Assembly: GCA_050699055.1 (NCBI GenBank)
Contig: JBOHCT010000003.1
Span: forward strand, 1-53,620
From: JBOHCT01 sp050699055
GTDB taxonomy: Bacteria > Actinomycetota > Actinomycetes > Streptosporangiales > JBOHCT01
Direction of reading: 5' to 3'
DNA: 53,620 nt
The position numbers were made by a program, and so were the translations under genes. Positions 17,143-26,003 of the stretch are shown here, piece after piece. Positions within the stretch are counted from its first letter, which is position 1, and the number at the start of each line of letters is the position of its first letter. The notes under the pieces were generated by a model, which saw only the letters and a program-made list of their open reading frames with translations, did no database searches and was not told where the DNA came from.

Positions 17143-20100
17143 ATGAGTGTCGTGGAGCTTCCATCCGACTTCGAGCGCACACCGCCGCAGGACGTCGCGG
17201 CCGAGCAGTGCGTGCTTGGAGGGATGCTCCTGTCCAAAGACGCGATCACCGACGTCGTCGAGGTGCTCCGTCCAGGCGACTTCTACCGGCCCGCCCACCA
17301 GACCGTCTACGACGTCGTCATCGACCTCTACGCCAGGGGCGAGCCGGCCGACCCCGTCACCGTCTCAGCCGAGTTGACGCGTCGCGGAGAGCTGTCACGG
17401 GTCGGCGGCGCGCCGTACCTCCACACCCTCATCTCCTCCGTGCCGACAGCGGCGAACGCCGGCTACTACGCGAGAATCGTCCGGGAGAGAGCGATCCTGC
17501 GTCGTCTCGTCGAGGCCGGCACTCGGATCGTCCAGCTCGGGTACACCGGTGACGGCGACGTCGATGACATCGTCGACTCCGCCCAGGGCGAGGTCTACGC
17601 CGTGACCGAGCGCCGGGCCGGGGAGGACTATCAGCGGCTCGACGAGATCATGCCCGTCACACTCGACGAGATCGAGGCGATCAGCAGCCGCGGCGGCACT
17701 CTCGTCGGTGTGCCGACCGGCTTCGCCGATCTCGACTCGCTGATGAATGGCCTGCATCCCGGGCAGATGGTCATCGTGGCGGCCAGACCGGCCCTGGGTA
17801 AGGCGCTCGCGGACGACACCCCGCTGCCCACTCCGGAGGGCTGGACAACCATGGGGCAGGTCGGGGTCGGTGACACGCTGCTGGGTGCCGACGGCAGACC
17901 TACCCGCGTTGTCGCCGCTACTGGGGTGATGTCCGGGCGGCCTTGCTACGAGATCGAGTTCTCCGACGGCACCACAGTCGTCGCCGACGCGAGGCACGGC
18001 TGGTTCACCGAGACACGGGCCTCACGCAAGTCCGCTCGAGCGGCGGCCGTGGGCTACAACCGCTACCGCAACCAGCGGACGTTCGGTTCGGTGAAGACCA
18101 CGGCGGAGGTCGCCGAAACCCTTCGGTGCCCGACCACGGACCGGCGCCTTAACCATTGTGTCCCACTCGCCGAACCGCTTGATCTGCCAGAAGCCGACCT
18201 GCCGCTCCCCCCGTACGTCCTCGGCGCGTGGCTCGGCGACGGGCACAGCGCCGATGCGAGGATCACGACGGCGGACCCGGAGATCCTGGTCAAGGTGGAG
18301 GCCACGGGTCTTGTCGTGAGCCGGACAAGCGGTTCCCTCGCCTACCGCCTCGTACTGCCTGAGGACGGCCCTCATGGTTCCGTGCAGGCCACCTTGCGGA
18401 GCTTGGCCGTGTTGGGCGACAAGCACATTCCGGCCACATACCTCAGGTCATCGGCCGCACAGCGTCGAGCGCTGCTCGCCGGCCTGTTGGACACCGACGG
18501 CACGGTCATGCCCACGGGTAACGTGCGGTTCTCGGTTACTAACCGCAGGCTGGCGCAGGACGTTCGCGAGTTGGTCGTCGGCTTGGGCTACGGGTGCTCG
18601 ATCTTCACGAAGCCTGTGAAGGGTCGGTCTGAAGGTTCTTCGCTCGCCTATACCCTTACGTTTACGACCTCTGATGAGGTCTTCGCGCTTGAGCGCAAGC
18701 GGATCGCGCACAAGGAGCGGGCCGTCAAACCGACGCCGCGGACACGCTCGAGGTTCATTACGTCTGTCCGACGAGTGCCCAGCGTACCCGTGCGATGTGT
18801 CGAGATTGATCATCCCGATCACCTTTACCTCGCCACGCGTTCCATGATCCCCACGCACAACTCTACGCTCGGCCTCGATTTCGCCCGGTCGGCCGCGGTC
18901 AAGCAGGGGCTCGCGACGGTCGTCTTCAGCCTGGAGATGAGCCGCAGCGAGATCACGATGCGCCTGCTGTCCGCGGAGGCCCGCGTCCCGCTGCACCACA
19001 TGCGCTCGGGGACGATGACCGACGACGACTGGCAGCGGCTCGCCCGGCGGATGAGCGAGGTCGCCGAGGCGCCGCTGTTCATCGACGACTCGCCCAACAT
19101 GTCGATGATGGAGATCAGGGCCAAGTGCCGCCGCCTCAAGCAGCGCCACGACCTACGGCTGGTGATCGTCGACTACATGCAGCTGATGACCTCGCCGCGG
19201 CGCGTCGAGAGCCGCCAGCAGGAGGTCTCCGAGCTGTCCCGCTCACTCAAGCTTCTCGCCAAGGAGCTCGACGTCCCCGTCATCGCGATCTCCCAGCTCA
19301 ACCGCAGTCCCGAGCAGCGCACAGACAAGAAGCCTCAGTTGTCCGATCTGAGGGAGTCTGGTTGTCTCACCGCGGACACACGGGTTTGGCGGGCCGACAC
19401 GGGGGCGGAAGTCTCGCTGGGCGAGCTTCTCGAGGCTGGCGCCCACGACATGGACGTGTGGAGTGTCGACGAGTCTCTTCGGCTCCGTCCGGCGAGGATG
19501 ACCCATGTCTTCCCGAGCGGCGTGAAGGAGGTTTTCAAGCTTCGGCTCCGCTCGGGCGCAGTCGTGAAGGCCAGCGCTAACCATCCGTTCCTCACTCTCG
19601 ACGGCTGGCGGCGCCTCGACACGCTGACACCGGGCACCCGGATCGCGAGTCCCCGCCGGGTTCCCGAACCGGCGCAGCACACAGCGTGGTCGGACGAGGA
19701 GGTCGTTCTTCTCGCGCACCTGACTGGAGACGGTTCGTTCTTGCGGAGGAAGGCGATCCGGTACGCGAGTGTCGACGAGGACAACCTGCGCGCCGTATCG
19801 CAGGCAGCGAGGCACTTCGGCGTGACTGCGGCCCGCGACGATTATCCGGTCGCACGCTGCACGACGTTGCGCCTCGTAGCCCCCTACCGCTTGACCCACG
19901 GACGGCGGAACCCGGTCGGCGTCTGGCTTGACCAGCTTGGTCTCCTGGGCTGCCGCAGCCATGAGAAGTTCGTGCCGTCCGAGGTCTTCGGGCTTCCGCG
20001 GCGGCAGGTAGCCCTCTTCGTCCGGCACCTATGGAGTACAGATGGGTGTGTGCGGTGGGACGAGACGGCCGGGCAATGCAGGCTCTACTACGCCTCCACC

Positions 20101-20823
20101 AGCCGCCGCCTCGTCGACGACGTCTCTCGCCTCCTGCTCCGGCTCGGTATCCAGTCGCGCATCAAGCGAGTCGGCAAGGAAGGCTACAGAGACTCATTTC
20201 ACCTTCTTGTTTATGGAGCTACGAACCAGCTCGCCTTCCTCGAAGAGGTCGGTGCCAACGGCGCTCGCGGAGAGGCGGCACGACAAGCCGTTCCACGGCT
20301 GCGCTCTCTCGTTGTCAACACCAACCTGGATACGGTCCCACGAGAGGTATGGGGCCGGGTGAAGGAGGCGCTGGCCGAGCGGCAGATCACGCACCGCCAA
20401 TTCGCGATCGCCATGGGGACAAAGTTCTGCGGTTCGACCATGTGGAAGCATGCGCCTAGTCGTGCCCGCCTGTCCCGCGTCGCTACGGTCCTCGAGGACG
20501 CCGGCCTGGAGATGCTTGCGACCAGCGACGTCTTCTGGGATGAGGTGGCCTCTATCCAGAGCCTCGGACGTCAGCCCGTCTACGACGCCACCGTGCTGGG
20601 TACCCACAACTTCGTCGCTGACGGCATCCTCGCGCACAACTCGATTGAACAGGATTCGGACATTGTGATCCTTTTGTATCGAGAGGACGCGTTCGAGCGG
20701 GAGTCGCCGCGGGCGGGCGAGGCTGACCTCATCGTCGCCAAGCACCGTAACGGGCCGACCGCCACGGTTACCGTGGCCTTCCAGGGCCACTACAGTCGCT
20801 TCGTCGATATGGCGCCCGGCTGA
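17143..20823 (+). CDS. dnaB: Replicative DNA helicase DnaB precursor with two inteins
   Basis: The precursor is 1226 residues. Removing the two inteins leaves a 447-residue helicase, the normal size for hexameric DnaB, which unwinds DNA ahead of the fork. N-extein 1 (residues 1-220) has the N-terminal helical domain and runs up to ARPALGK of Walker A. The middle extein (574-740) has 'STLGLDFARSAAVKQG', 'VFSLEMSRSEITMRLLSAEA', Walker B 'LVIVDYMQLM' and 'ISQLNRSPEQR'. The last extein (1167-1226) starts SIEQDSDIV. ATG 17143 starts the conserved 'PPQDVAAEQCVLGGML' region; an upstream in-frame ATG (17005) lies within the DnaA-box-like cluster and is rejected. Helicase activity depends on both inteins being spliced out, because each interrupts a conserved motif. 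Confidence 0.95.
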   Translation: MSVVELPSDFERTPPQDVAAEQCVLGGMLLSKDAITDVVEVLRPGDFYRPAHQTVYDVVIDLYARGEPADPVTVSAELTRRGELSRVGGAPYLHTLISSVPTAANAGYYARIVRERAILRRLVEAGTRIVQLGYTGDGDVDDIVDSAQGEVYAVTERRAGEDYQRLDEIMPVTLDEIEAISSRGGTLVGVPTGFADLDSLMNGLHPGQMVIVAARPALGKALADDTPLPTPEGWTTMGQVGVGDTLLGADGRPTRVVAATGVMSGRPCYEIEFSDGTTVVADARHGWFTETRASRKSARAAAVGYNRYRNQRTFGSVKTTAEVAETLRCPTTDRRLNHCVPLAEPLDLPEADLPLPPYVLGAWLGDGHSADARITTADPEILVKVEATGLVVSRTSGSLAYRLVLPEDGPHGSVQATLRSLAVLGDKHIPATYLRSSAAQRRALLAGLLDTDGTVMPTGNVRFSVTNRRLAQDVRELVVGLGYGCSIFTKPVKGRSEGSSLAYTLTFTTSDEVFALERKRIAHKERAVKPTPRTRSRFITSVRRVPSVPVRCVEIDHPDHLYLATRSMIPTHNSTLGLDFARSAAVKQGLATVVFSLEMSRSEITMRLLSAEARVPLHHMRSGTMTDDDWQRLARRMSEVAEAPLFIDDSPNMSMMEIRAKCRRLKQRHDLRLVIVDYMQLMTSPRRVESRQQEVSELSRSLKLLAKELDVPVIAISQLNRSPEQRTDKKPQLSDLRESGCLTADTRVWRADTGAEVSLGELLEAGAHDMDVWSVDESLRLRPARMTHVFPSGVKEVFKLRLRSGAVVKASANHPFLTLDGWRRLDTLTPGTRIASPRRVPEPAQHTAWSDEEVVLLAHLTGDGSFLRRKAIRYASVDEDNLRAVSQAARHFGVTAARDDYPVARCTTLRLVAPYRLTHGRRNPVGVWLDQLGLLGCRSHEKFVPSEVFGLPRRQVALFVRHLWSTDGCVRWDETAGQCRLYYASTSRRLVDDVSRLLLRLGIQSRIKRVGKEGYRDSFHLLVYGATNQLAFLEEVGANGARGEAARQAVPRLRSLVVNTNLDTVPREVWGRVKEALAERQITHRQFAIAMGTKFCGSTMWKHAPSRARLSRVATVLEDAGLEMLATSDVFWDEVASIQSLGRQPVYDATVLGTHNFVADGILAHNSIEQDSDIVILLYREDAFERESPRAGEADLIVAKHRNGPTATVTVAFQGHYSRFVDMAPG
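17803..18861 (+). other. Intein 1 in DnaB (class 3-like, WCT, with LAGLIDADG endonuclease)
   Basis: A 353-residue intein is inserted inside Walker A, between GK and ST. It starts with Ala, not Cys or Ser (ALADDTPLPTPEGW). The class 3 triplet is present: Trp287 in block B (ADARHGWFT), Cys552 in block F (VRCVEIDHPDHLYL) and Thr571 in block G (PTHN), precursor numbering. The C-extein begins with Ser. In known class 3 inteins the block F Cys makes the first acyl shift. Two LAGLIDADG motifs (LGAWLGDGH, LLAGLLDTDG) indicate a homing endonuclease domain that looks intact. Confidence 0.88.
19363..20640 (+). other. Intein 2 in DnaB (class 1, with LAGLIDADG endonuclease)
   Basis: A 426-residue intein lies between RESG and SIEQD, the same position as the well-known cyanobacterial DnaB intein. 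Block A begins with Cys (CLTADTRVW), block B has 'VVKASANHPFLTLDGW', block F 'PVYDATVLGTHNFVADG' and block G 'ILAHN' followed by Ser. It is thus a standard class 1 intein. LAGLIDADG-like motifs (LLAHLTGDGSF, FVRHLWSTDGCV) mark a homing endonuclease. Residues about 1090-1145 resemble an extra helix-turn-helix-like insert ('ITHRQFAIAMGTKFCG'). Confidence 0.9.
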
Positions 20824-20959
20824 TCTGTCGCCAGCGGAGGGCGGCACTTCCCGGCCGCCCCGCCGACGTGTTTGCGCGCCGCCGAGGAGAGAGAGCAGTC
20901 TCGCGAGTGGAGTGCCCCGGAGGGCCGAGGGGGTGATCCGTCTGGCTGGCTTTGCCGCT

Positions 20960-21070
20960 ATGACGCCGGGCGAGCGATGGCTCGCCGAGACCTGGCCGTT
21001 CGTCCGCGCACACGTGCCGTCCCCGCCCGCGGGTGTACTGGAGATCGGCTGCGGGCCGAGTCAGCGGGGG
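20960..21070 (+). pseudogene. N-terminal stump of a SAM-dependent methyltransferase
   Basis: The frame starting at ATG 20960 reads MTPGERWLAETWPFVR and reaches methyltransferase motif I, VLEIGCGP, around 21035-21058. It then runs into the sulfatase gene in another frame, and nothing after motif I remains. The gene appears cut at the junction with the sulfatase-like gene. Confidence 0.5.
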
Positions 21071-21077
21071 GAACGGC

Positions 21078-22402
21078 ATGAACGTCGTGCTCCTCATCAT
21101 CGACAGCCTCCGCGCGGACCATGTGGGGGCCTACGGGTCCTCTGTGCACACCCCCAACCTCGACGCCTTCGCACGCGGCGCGACGGTCTTCACCCGAGCC
21201 CATCCGGACGCGCTCCCGACGATCCCGGTACGCCGGGCCGTACATACCGGCCTGCGCACGTACCCCTGCAGGCAGTGGGAACGGCTGCAGGGCAACCCGG
21301 CCATCCCGGGTGGCAGCCCATACCCGACGACCAGCACACCCTGGCCCAACTGCTCGGCCAGGTCGGCTATCGGCGGCTGATGATCGCCGACACCCCGCCG
21401 ATGATGAACGCGTCGATGAACTTCACCCTCGGCTACTCCTCCTACGACTGGGTGCGCGGCTCCAAGGGGGACCGCTACCGCATGGTGGCGTCGGCGTCAC
21501 GGGCGTCCGCGACGCCGTACGTGCTGCCGAAGCAGCGAGGCACCGCCGACGAGGTGGACGTGCGTCAGTACCTGGCCAACAAGCAGGCAATGCCGCGCGA
21601 GGAGGACCTGGCCTCTCCCCGGGTGTTCACGGAGGCGGTACGCCGCCTGGACGAGCTGCGGCAGGTGCAACCCTTCCTGCTGGTGGTCGACACCTTCGAG
21701 CCGCACGAGCCGTTCTTGCCGCCGATGAAGTACGTCGTCCCCTACAGCGACGGGTACCGGGGCATCGAGCCGATCCGCCCGACCTACGGTCCCGCCGACT
21801 ACCTCGACGAGAAGCAACTCGCCCGCATGAAGGCCCTCTACTCCGGCGAGGTGACCTTCGTGGACCGCTGGGCCGGGCACCTGTTCGACGCGCTCGCCGA
21901 GCGCGGCCTCGACGAGTCGACGCTGGTGGTAGTGATGAGCGACCACGGGGTTCTGCTGGGAGACCACGGCCTGACCGGAAAGCCGTTCAAGGGCACCTAC
22001 CCGGGCCTGACCGACATCGCGCTCACGGTGCGGCATCCGCGGCGTCGGCGTGGTGAGAGGAGCGACGTCAACGCGAGCACGTACGACGTCACCCCCACCG
22101 TCCTCTCTGCCCTGGACGTCGAGGTCGACCATCCGCTCGACGGCGGCGACCTGTTGGCTCGCGGCGGGCCTGTCGCCGACCGGGAGATCGCGACCGCGAT
22201 CTACGCTGACACCCTCTGGGTGCGGAACCGCCACTGGCTCGTCGTCGGTCACGACTATGGCAGGGCCAACGAGCTCTACGATCTGCGGGCCGACCCGGAC
22301 CTGCGCCGCAACCTGGCCTCCCGGAAGGGTGACGTGGTCAAGCGACTGCTGGACCAGGCACGGAAGGCCGCGGGTAGCCCAATCCCCCACTACAAAGTGT
22401 AG
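21078..22402 (+). pseudogene. Sulfatase-like (alkaline phosphatase superfamily) hydrolase, frameshifted
   Basis: The product starts MNVVLLIIDSLRADHVGAYG behind a GGGGGG RBS. At about 21310 the coding frame jumps by one base: 'NPAIPGG' in the first frame is continued by 'GWQPIPDDQHTLAQLLGQVGYRR' in the second. A missing G in a short G-run would explain it. Downstream the family's 'VVDTFEPHEPF', 'VTFVDRWAGHLFDALAERGL' and 'VVMSDHGVLLGDHG' are intact to the end. The nucleophile position reads LPTIPVRR, so Thr replaces the Cys/Ser that becomes formylglycine in true sulfatases; a phospho-transferase or hydrolase role is likelier. It may be a real frameshift or a sequencing error. Confidence 0.7.
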
Positions 22403-22559
22403 GCAGACTAACACAGACTGTAGTCAACACCGAGACCGGGCGCGGGAGATCAACAAGTCTGCCTGCGCAGGCGCGTCTGTCCAGAGGGAGGCGTTCAGCC
22501 GTACCCTGCAGGTACGTGATACCGGGCCATCCATCCTCTGACCGCCCAGGCGTGCCGAT

Positions 22560-23270
22560 ATGGTGGGTCATTCTCGAAGGAAGGCCGACCCAGCACGGGA
22601 AGGTGATCAACTAGTGGTCGACTATGCTCGTCCCTTCACCCAGGGAGAGGTCGACGCCGCGGCCCACCGCAGCCGCGTCGGCGGCAAGTGGCGGAGGCTC
22701 GGGCGGCTGCAGTTCGACTTCATGCGGGGTCAGGAACTGCGGCCGGACTCGCTGCTGCTGGATGTCGGCTGTGGGGCGCTGCGCGGCGGGGCCCACTTCG
22801 TGTCGTTCCTCGACCCCGGCCACTATTACGGCATCGACGTCAACCAGAGCCTGCTGGACGCGGGCTACGACCGCGAACTGGCCGCCGAGCTGCGCGACAA
22901 GCTTCCCAGGGACAACCTCCGCGCCACAGGGCGATTCGACTGCGACTTCGGCGTCGCGTTCGACTTCGCCCTCGCTCAGTCCCTGTTCACCCACGCACCG
23001 CTCAACGGCGTCCGACTGTGCCTGTACCGGGTGGCGAAGGTCATGCGCCCGGGCGGACGCTTCTACGCGACGTTCTTCGAGCCCCCCCAAGATCTCCCCC
23101 TCGACGGGGTGATCGAGACCAGACGGGGGATATCCACCGAGCGCAACCCCTTCTGGTACTGGCCGCAGGACCTCGAATGGGCGGCCAGCTTCGCTCCGTG
23201 GCGGTTCCGCTACATCGGCGACTGGGGGCACCCGCGAGACCAACGAATGGTCGAGTTCACCCGTCGCTAA
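22560..23270 (+). CDS. Class I SAM-dependent methyltransferase
   Basis: A 236-residue methyltransferase of unknown substrate. Motif I is 'LLLDVGCGALRGG', followed by 'YYGIDVNQSLLDAGYD', 'FDFALAQSLFTHAP' and 'VMRPGGRFYATFFE'. A GTG at 22614 (VDYARPFTQGEVDAA), with an upstream GGAAGG, is a plausible alternative start that drops 18 poorly conserved residues. It follows the sulfatase-like gene by about 160 bp with no recognisable gene between. Methyltransferase plus sulfatase-like gene could be a remnant of a surface-glycan locus. Confidence 0.8.
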   Translation: MVGHSRRKADPAREGDQLVVDYARPFTQGEVDAAAHRSRVGGKWRRLGRLQFDFMRGQELRPDSLLLDVGCGALRGGAHFVSFLDPGHYYGIDVNQSLLDAGYDRELAAELRDKLPRDNLRATGRFDCDFGVAFDFALAQSLFTHAPLNGVRLCLYRVAKVMRPGGRFYATFFEPPQDLPLDGVIETRRGISTERNPFWYWPQDLEWAASFAPWRFRYIGDWGHPRDQRMVEFTRR

Positions 23271-23304
23271 GCCCAGCGTTTCGGTGGGGTGGGGTCACCG
23301 GTCT

Positions 23305-23802
23305 CTACGCACCGAGCGCCTTCTCGAGCAGGACGCCGAAGGGACGGTACCCGAGTCGTCTCCGGTACCACCGCAGTGCCCCTTCATTGGCCGCGGCCGC
23401 GTCGAACTGCACGCGCTGTGCGCCGTGCTCGTGTGCCCAGCGCTCGGCTCCCTCCATCAGCGTCGTACCGATGCCGCGGCCGCGGTAGCCGTCGAGGACG
23501 GCGACGTCCAGGGTGGCGCTCGCGATCGGCCACATCATGCTGGCATCGCTTGGAGGTGGCATCATCCGCACCCACACCGAGCCGACGATCCGTCCGTCCG
23601 CCTCGGCCACGAGCAGGCAGTCCTCCATCACCCCGATCGTTCGGCGGTACCGGTCCGCGACCGCTGCGGCGTCTGGTACGCGGTAGAAGCCGGGGTCCAG
23701 GCCGGCGTGATGCCGCGCGCTCGATACGTACACGTGGGCCAGCTCGTCGGCATCGTCGGGCAAGCGGGCTTCGCGCACCCGTACTTCATCAAGCGTCGTC
23801 AT
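23305..23802 (-). CDS. GNAT-family N-acetyltransferase
   Basis: A 165-residue acetyl-CoA-dependent acetyltransferase of unknown substrate. The acetyl-CoA pyrophosphate-binding motif is 'LDGYRGRGIGTTLMEGAERWA' (R/Q-x-x-G-x-G/A), followed by 'VQFDAAAANEGALRWYRRRLGYRP', typical of GNAT motif B. A longer open frame upstream to 24192 is antisense to the glycosylase gene. The homologous region begins at MTTLDEVRVREA, so ATG 23802 is chosen. It is divergent from the endonuclease III-like gene. Confidence 0.85.
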   Translation of the reverse strand: MTTLDEVRVREARLPDDADELAHVYVSSARHHAGLDPGFYRVPDAAAVADRYRRTIGVMEDCLLVAEADGRIVGSVWVRMMPPPSDASMMWPIASATLDVAVLDGYRGRGIGTTLMEGAERWAHEHGAQRVQFDAAAANEGALRWYRRRLGYRPFGVLLEKALGA

Positions 23803-23908
23803 GGGGTTCAGGACATCACGTGCGGGCCGGAGGGCAGGTCTGATTCCGGGTCCCTGTGCCCTACAGTGGTCGCCTCGGGGCGCGACACTGGTGGAAGAGT
23901 GAGGTCTC

Positions 23909-24652
23909 GTGACCCGGACATGGCCCCCACCCGACCCGCGCCGAACTCGTGCCATACATCGGCGGCTTCGGCGGCAGCAGGGGCCGTTTCGTCCGAAGCC
24001 TCGCCTGGCTATTCTCGACGAGCTGGTCGCGACGGTTCTCTCCCAACACACCTCTGACCGAGGCACCGAGCGGGCGTTCGGCCGGCTGAAGGCGAGTTTC
24101 CCGAGCTGGGAGCAGGCCCTTGACGCGCCGGTCGGAGATGTCGCTGACGCGATACGGCCAGGTGGACTCGCCGGACAGAAGGCCCCGCGCATCCAGCGGA
24201 TCCTCGCCGCGGTCGAGGCGCGCGAGGGTAGCCTCGACCTCTCCCGCCTGCACGAACTGGACGACGCGGGGGTCGAGGCCTACCTCACCGCCCTGCCGGG
24301 GGTGGGACCCAAGACCGCGTCCTGCGTCCTGGTGTTCTCGATGGGCCGGGCGGCGTTCCCCATCGACACCCACGTCCGTCGCGTCGCGGCGCGTCTCGGC
24401 TGGCTGCCGCCCGGGGCGACCGCCGAGCAGGCCCACCGCCTGCTGGGGCCGCGTGTACCCGCAGATATCCGGTACGAGCTGCACCTCGCCCTGGTGACCC
24501 ACGGCCGTACGGTCTGCCGCGCGGCGCGGCCTCGGTGCGGGGACTGCCCGCTCCGCGACCTGTGCCCGACCGGTGCGCGGGAAAGGCGCCCGAGAGAGGC
24601 CCCGAGAGAGGCCCCGAGAGAGGTATTGCCTACCGGCCGCGGACGGCGGTGA
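23909..24652 (+). CDS. nth: Endonuclease III-like DNA glycosylase (HhH-GPD with [4Fe-4S])
   Basis: A 247-residue base-excision repair glycosylase/AP lyase. The helix-hairpin-helix 'LPGVGPKTASCV' holds the catalytic Lys, and Asp follows in 'FPIDTHVRRVAARLG'. The C-terminal iron-sulfur motif C-x6-C-x2-C-x5-C is complete ('CRAARPRCGDCPLRDLCP'). The C-terminus has a tail made by three 12-bp repeats (PREA units). The 3' end overlaps the convergent methyltransferase gene by 23 bp. It could be a paralogue rather than the main Nth, as actinomycetes often carry more than one. Confidence 0.88.
   Translation: MTRTWPPPDPRRTRAIHRRLRRQQGPFRPKPRLAILDELVATVLSQHTSDRGTERAFGRLKASFPSWEQALDAPVGDVADAIRPGGLAGQKAPRIQRILAAVEAREGSLDLSRLHELDDAGVEAYLTALPGVGPKTASCVLVFSMGRAAFPIDTHVRRVAARLGWLPPGATAEQAHRLLGPRVPADIRYELHLALVTHGRTVCRAARPRCGDCPLRDLCPTGARERRPREAPREAPREVLPTGRGRR
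24589..24624 (+). repeat. Three tandem 12-bp repeats in the 3' end of the endonuclease III-like gene
   Basis: Three copies of CCCGAGAGAGGC (last copy ending T) encode repeated Pro-Arg-Glu-Ala units in the C-terminal tail. The unit keeps the reading frame, so copy number can change without inactivating the protein. Confidence 0.75.
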
Positions 24653-25256
24653 ACGCCACCGAGTGGACGAGGTCACGACTCGCCACGTCGGTGAAGAGCC
24701 GCGCGAGCGTACGGCTGATGTGCGCGGCGTCCTCCTCGCAGAGCCCGATGCGGCGGGCCATGCGGGAGGGGGCACTTCGGCTGTGTACAGCGAGAACGAT
24801 CGTCCCTCCGGGCCGTAGCACACGGTGCGCCTCGCGCAACCCGGCCGTGAGGTCGGGCCAGATCTGGCAGCTGTTGACAGACACGACATGGTCGAAGCTG
24901 GCGTCGTCGAACGGCAGGCGGTCGGCTGTCCCCTGCCTGAGATCGGCGCGGCCCGCCCGTACGGCGACGCGGTTGGCGCGTTGCGCCTGCGCGAGCATGG
25001 TCTGCGACGGGTCCACCCCGGCGACGAGGCCCGCCCCCGTGCGCTTCAGCAGCAGCCGCACGAGGTGGCCGGGGCCGTGCCCCACCTCGAGGACGCGCTG
25101 GCCCGGCCGTACATCGAACAGGCCGAGCACCTCATGCTGCTGCTCCTCGTTGCCTCGCGCCATGATCCGGCCCGCGAGCCCGCCGAGCGCGCCCTGTGGG
25201 ATCGCGAACGGGTTGCGCGTCGCGGCTTGCGAGCCCGGATCACGTACGGCGCCCAT
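24630..25256 (-). CDS. Class I SAM-dependent methyltransferase (UbiE/COQ5-like)
   Basis: A 208-residue methyltransferase. Motif I is 'VLEVGHGPGHLVRLLL', followed by 'VAGVDPSQTMLAQA', 'LRQGTADRLPFDDASFDHVVSVNSCQIW' and 'LREAHRVLRPGGTIVLAVHS'. This is the methyltransferase-11 pattern; the substrate is unknown. It is convergent with the endonuclease III-like gene, with a 23-bp overlap of the coding ends. Confidence 0.87.
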   Translation of the reverse strand: MGAVRDPGSQAATRNPFAIPQGALGGLAGRIMARGNEEQQHEVLGLFDVRPGQRVLEVGHGPGHLVRLLLKRTGAGLVAGVDPSQTMLAQAQRANRVAVRAGRADLRQGTADRLPFDDASFDHVVSVNSCQIWPDLTAGLREAHRVLRPGGTIVLAVHSRSAPSRMARRIGLCEEDAAHISRTLARLFTDVASRDLVHSVAFTAVRGR

Positions 25257-25265
25257 CCGCGGACC

Positions 25266-25406
25266 TTATCCCTCCGCCAACGCCCCGGCCATGCGGTCGA
25301 GGATCTCCGGTCAGCACCTCTCGCAAGGTGGCGAAGTTGAGGCGTACGTACCCGCCGTCACCCGGGCCGAAGCGCGCCCGTCATCGAGCATGACCCCCAC
25401 CGCCTC
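25266..25406 (-). pseudogene. C-terminal relic of a MalY/PatB-type PLP aminotransferase
   Basis: Translating the minus strand in shifting frames gives 'AVGVMLDDGR', then 'GPGDGGYVRLNFAT', then 'EILDRMAGALAEG' and a stop at 25266. These match in order the C-terminal end of MalY/PatB (cystathionine beta-lyase-like) aminotransferases. No single frame carries all three pieces and no upstream catalytic part is present. It is interpreted as a decayed gene end. Confidence 0.45.
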
Positions 25407-25516
25407 CCGGCGTCCGCTTGTGCGGTCGAGAGGACTAGCAGACTGGGGCTTTGCCGCGGTATGAGTGGATCGCACGGGGGTGCTCGATGGATACGAAGCT
25501 CTGGAGGCTCGACACG

Positions 25517-25933
25517 ATGAGACTCGGAGACGACGAGGCGCGACGCCGGTTCGCGCCGGCCCGGGTGGCCCGCCTCGCCACGGTCGACGACGGGGGGCGC
25601 CCCCACCTGGTACCGGTGACCTTCGCCGCGTCCTACGATGCGATCGTGACGGCCGTGGACGCCAAGCCGAAACGCAGCAGAGATCTCAAACGGCTGCGTA
25701 ACATCCGGGCCAATCCGCGGGTTGCCCTGCTCGTCGACCATTACACCGACGACTGGCGGGCACTATGGTGGGTCCGCGCCGACGGCCACGCCCGGGTGGT
25801 GGCGGACGCCGCGGAGTGGGCCGAGCCGTTGCGGCTGCTGGCGGACAAGTACACCCAGTACCGTGATGGTGCCCCCGACGGTCCGGTGATCGAGATCAGC
25901 GTCGAGCGCTGGGTCGGCTGGACGGCGTCGTGA
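25517..25933 (+). CDS. PPOX-class (FMN/F420-binding) oxidoreductase, TIGR03668-like
   Basis: A 138-residue split-barrel flavin/F420-binding protein. It begins MRLGDDEARRRFAPARVARLATVDDGGRPHLVPVTF, typical of the pyridoxamine-phosphate-oxidase fold, and has 'KRLRNIRANPRVALLVDHYTDDW'. Members often use coenzyme F420, which is common in actinomycetes. The ATG at 25517 has a GGAGG RBS nine bases upstream; an earlier ATG (25451) would add 22 residues unlike the family. The substrate is unknown. Confidence 0.85.
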   Translation: MRLGDDEARRRFAPARVARLATVDDGGRPHLVPVTFAASYDAIVTAVDAKPKRSRDLKRLRNIRANPRVALLVDHYTDDWRALWWVRADGHARVVADAAEWAEPLRLLADKYTQYRDGAPDGPVIEISVERWVGWTAS

Positions 25934-26003
25934 GATGACAGCGGGGCCGCCATGACTGCGCCCGTGGGCGGGCGCGAGCAACCTGGGTGGGCAGGAGTGA
26001 GGC

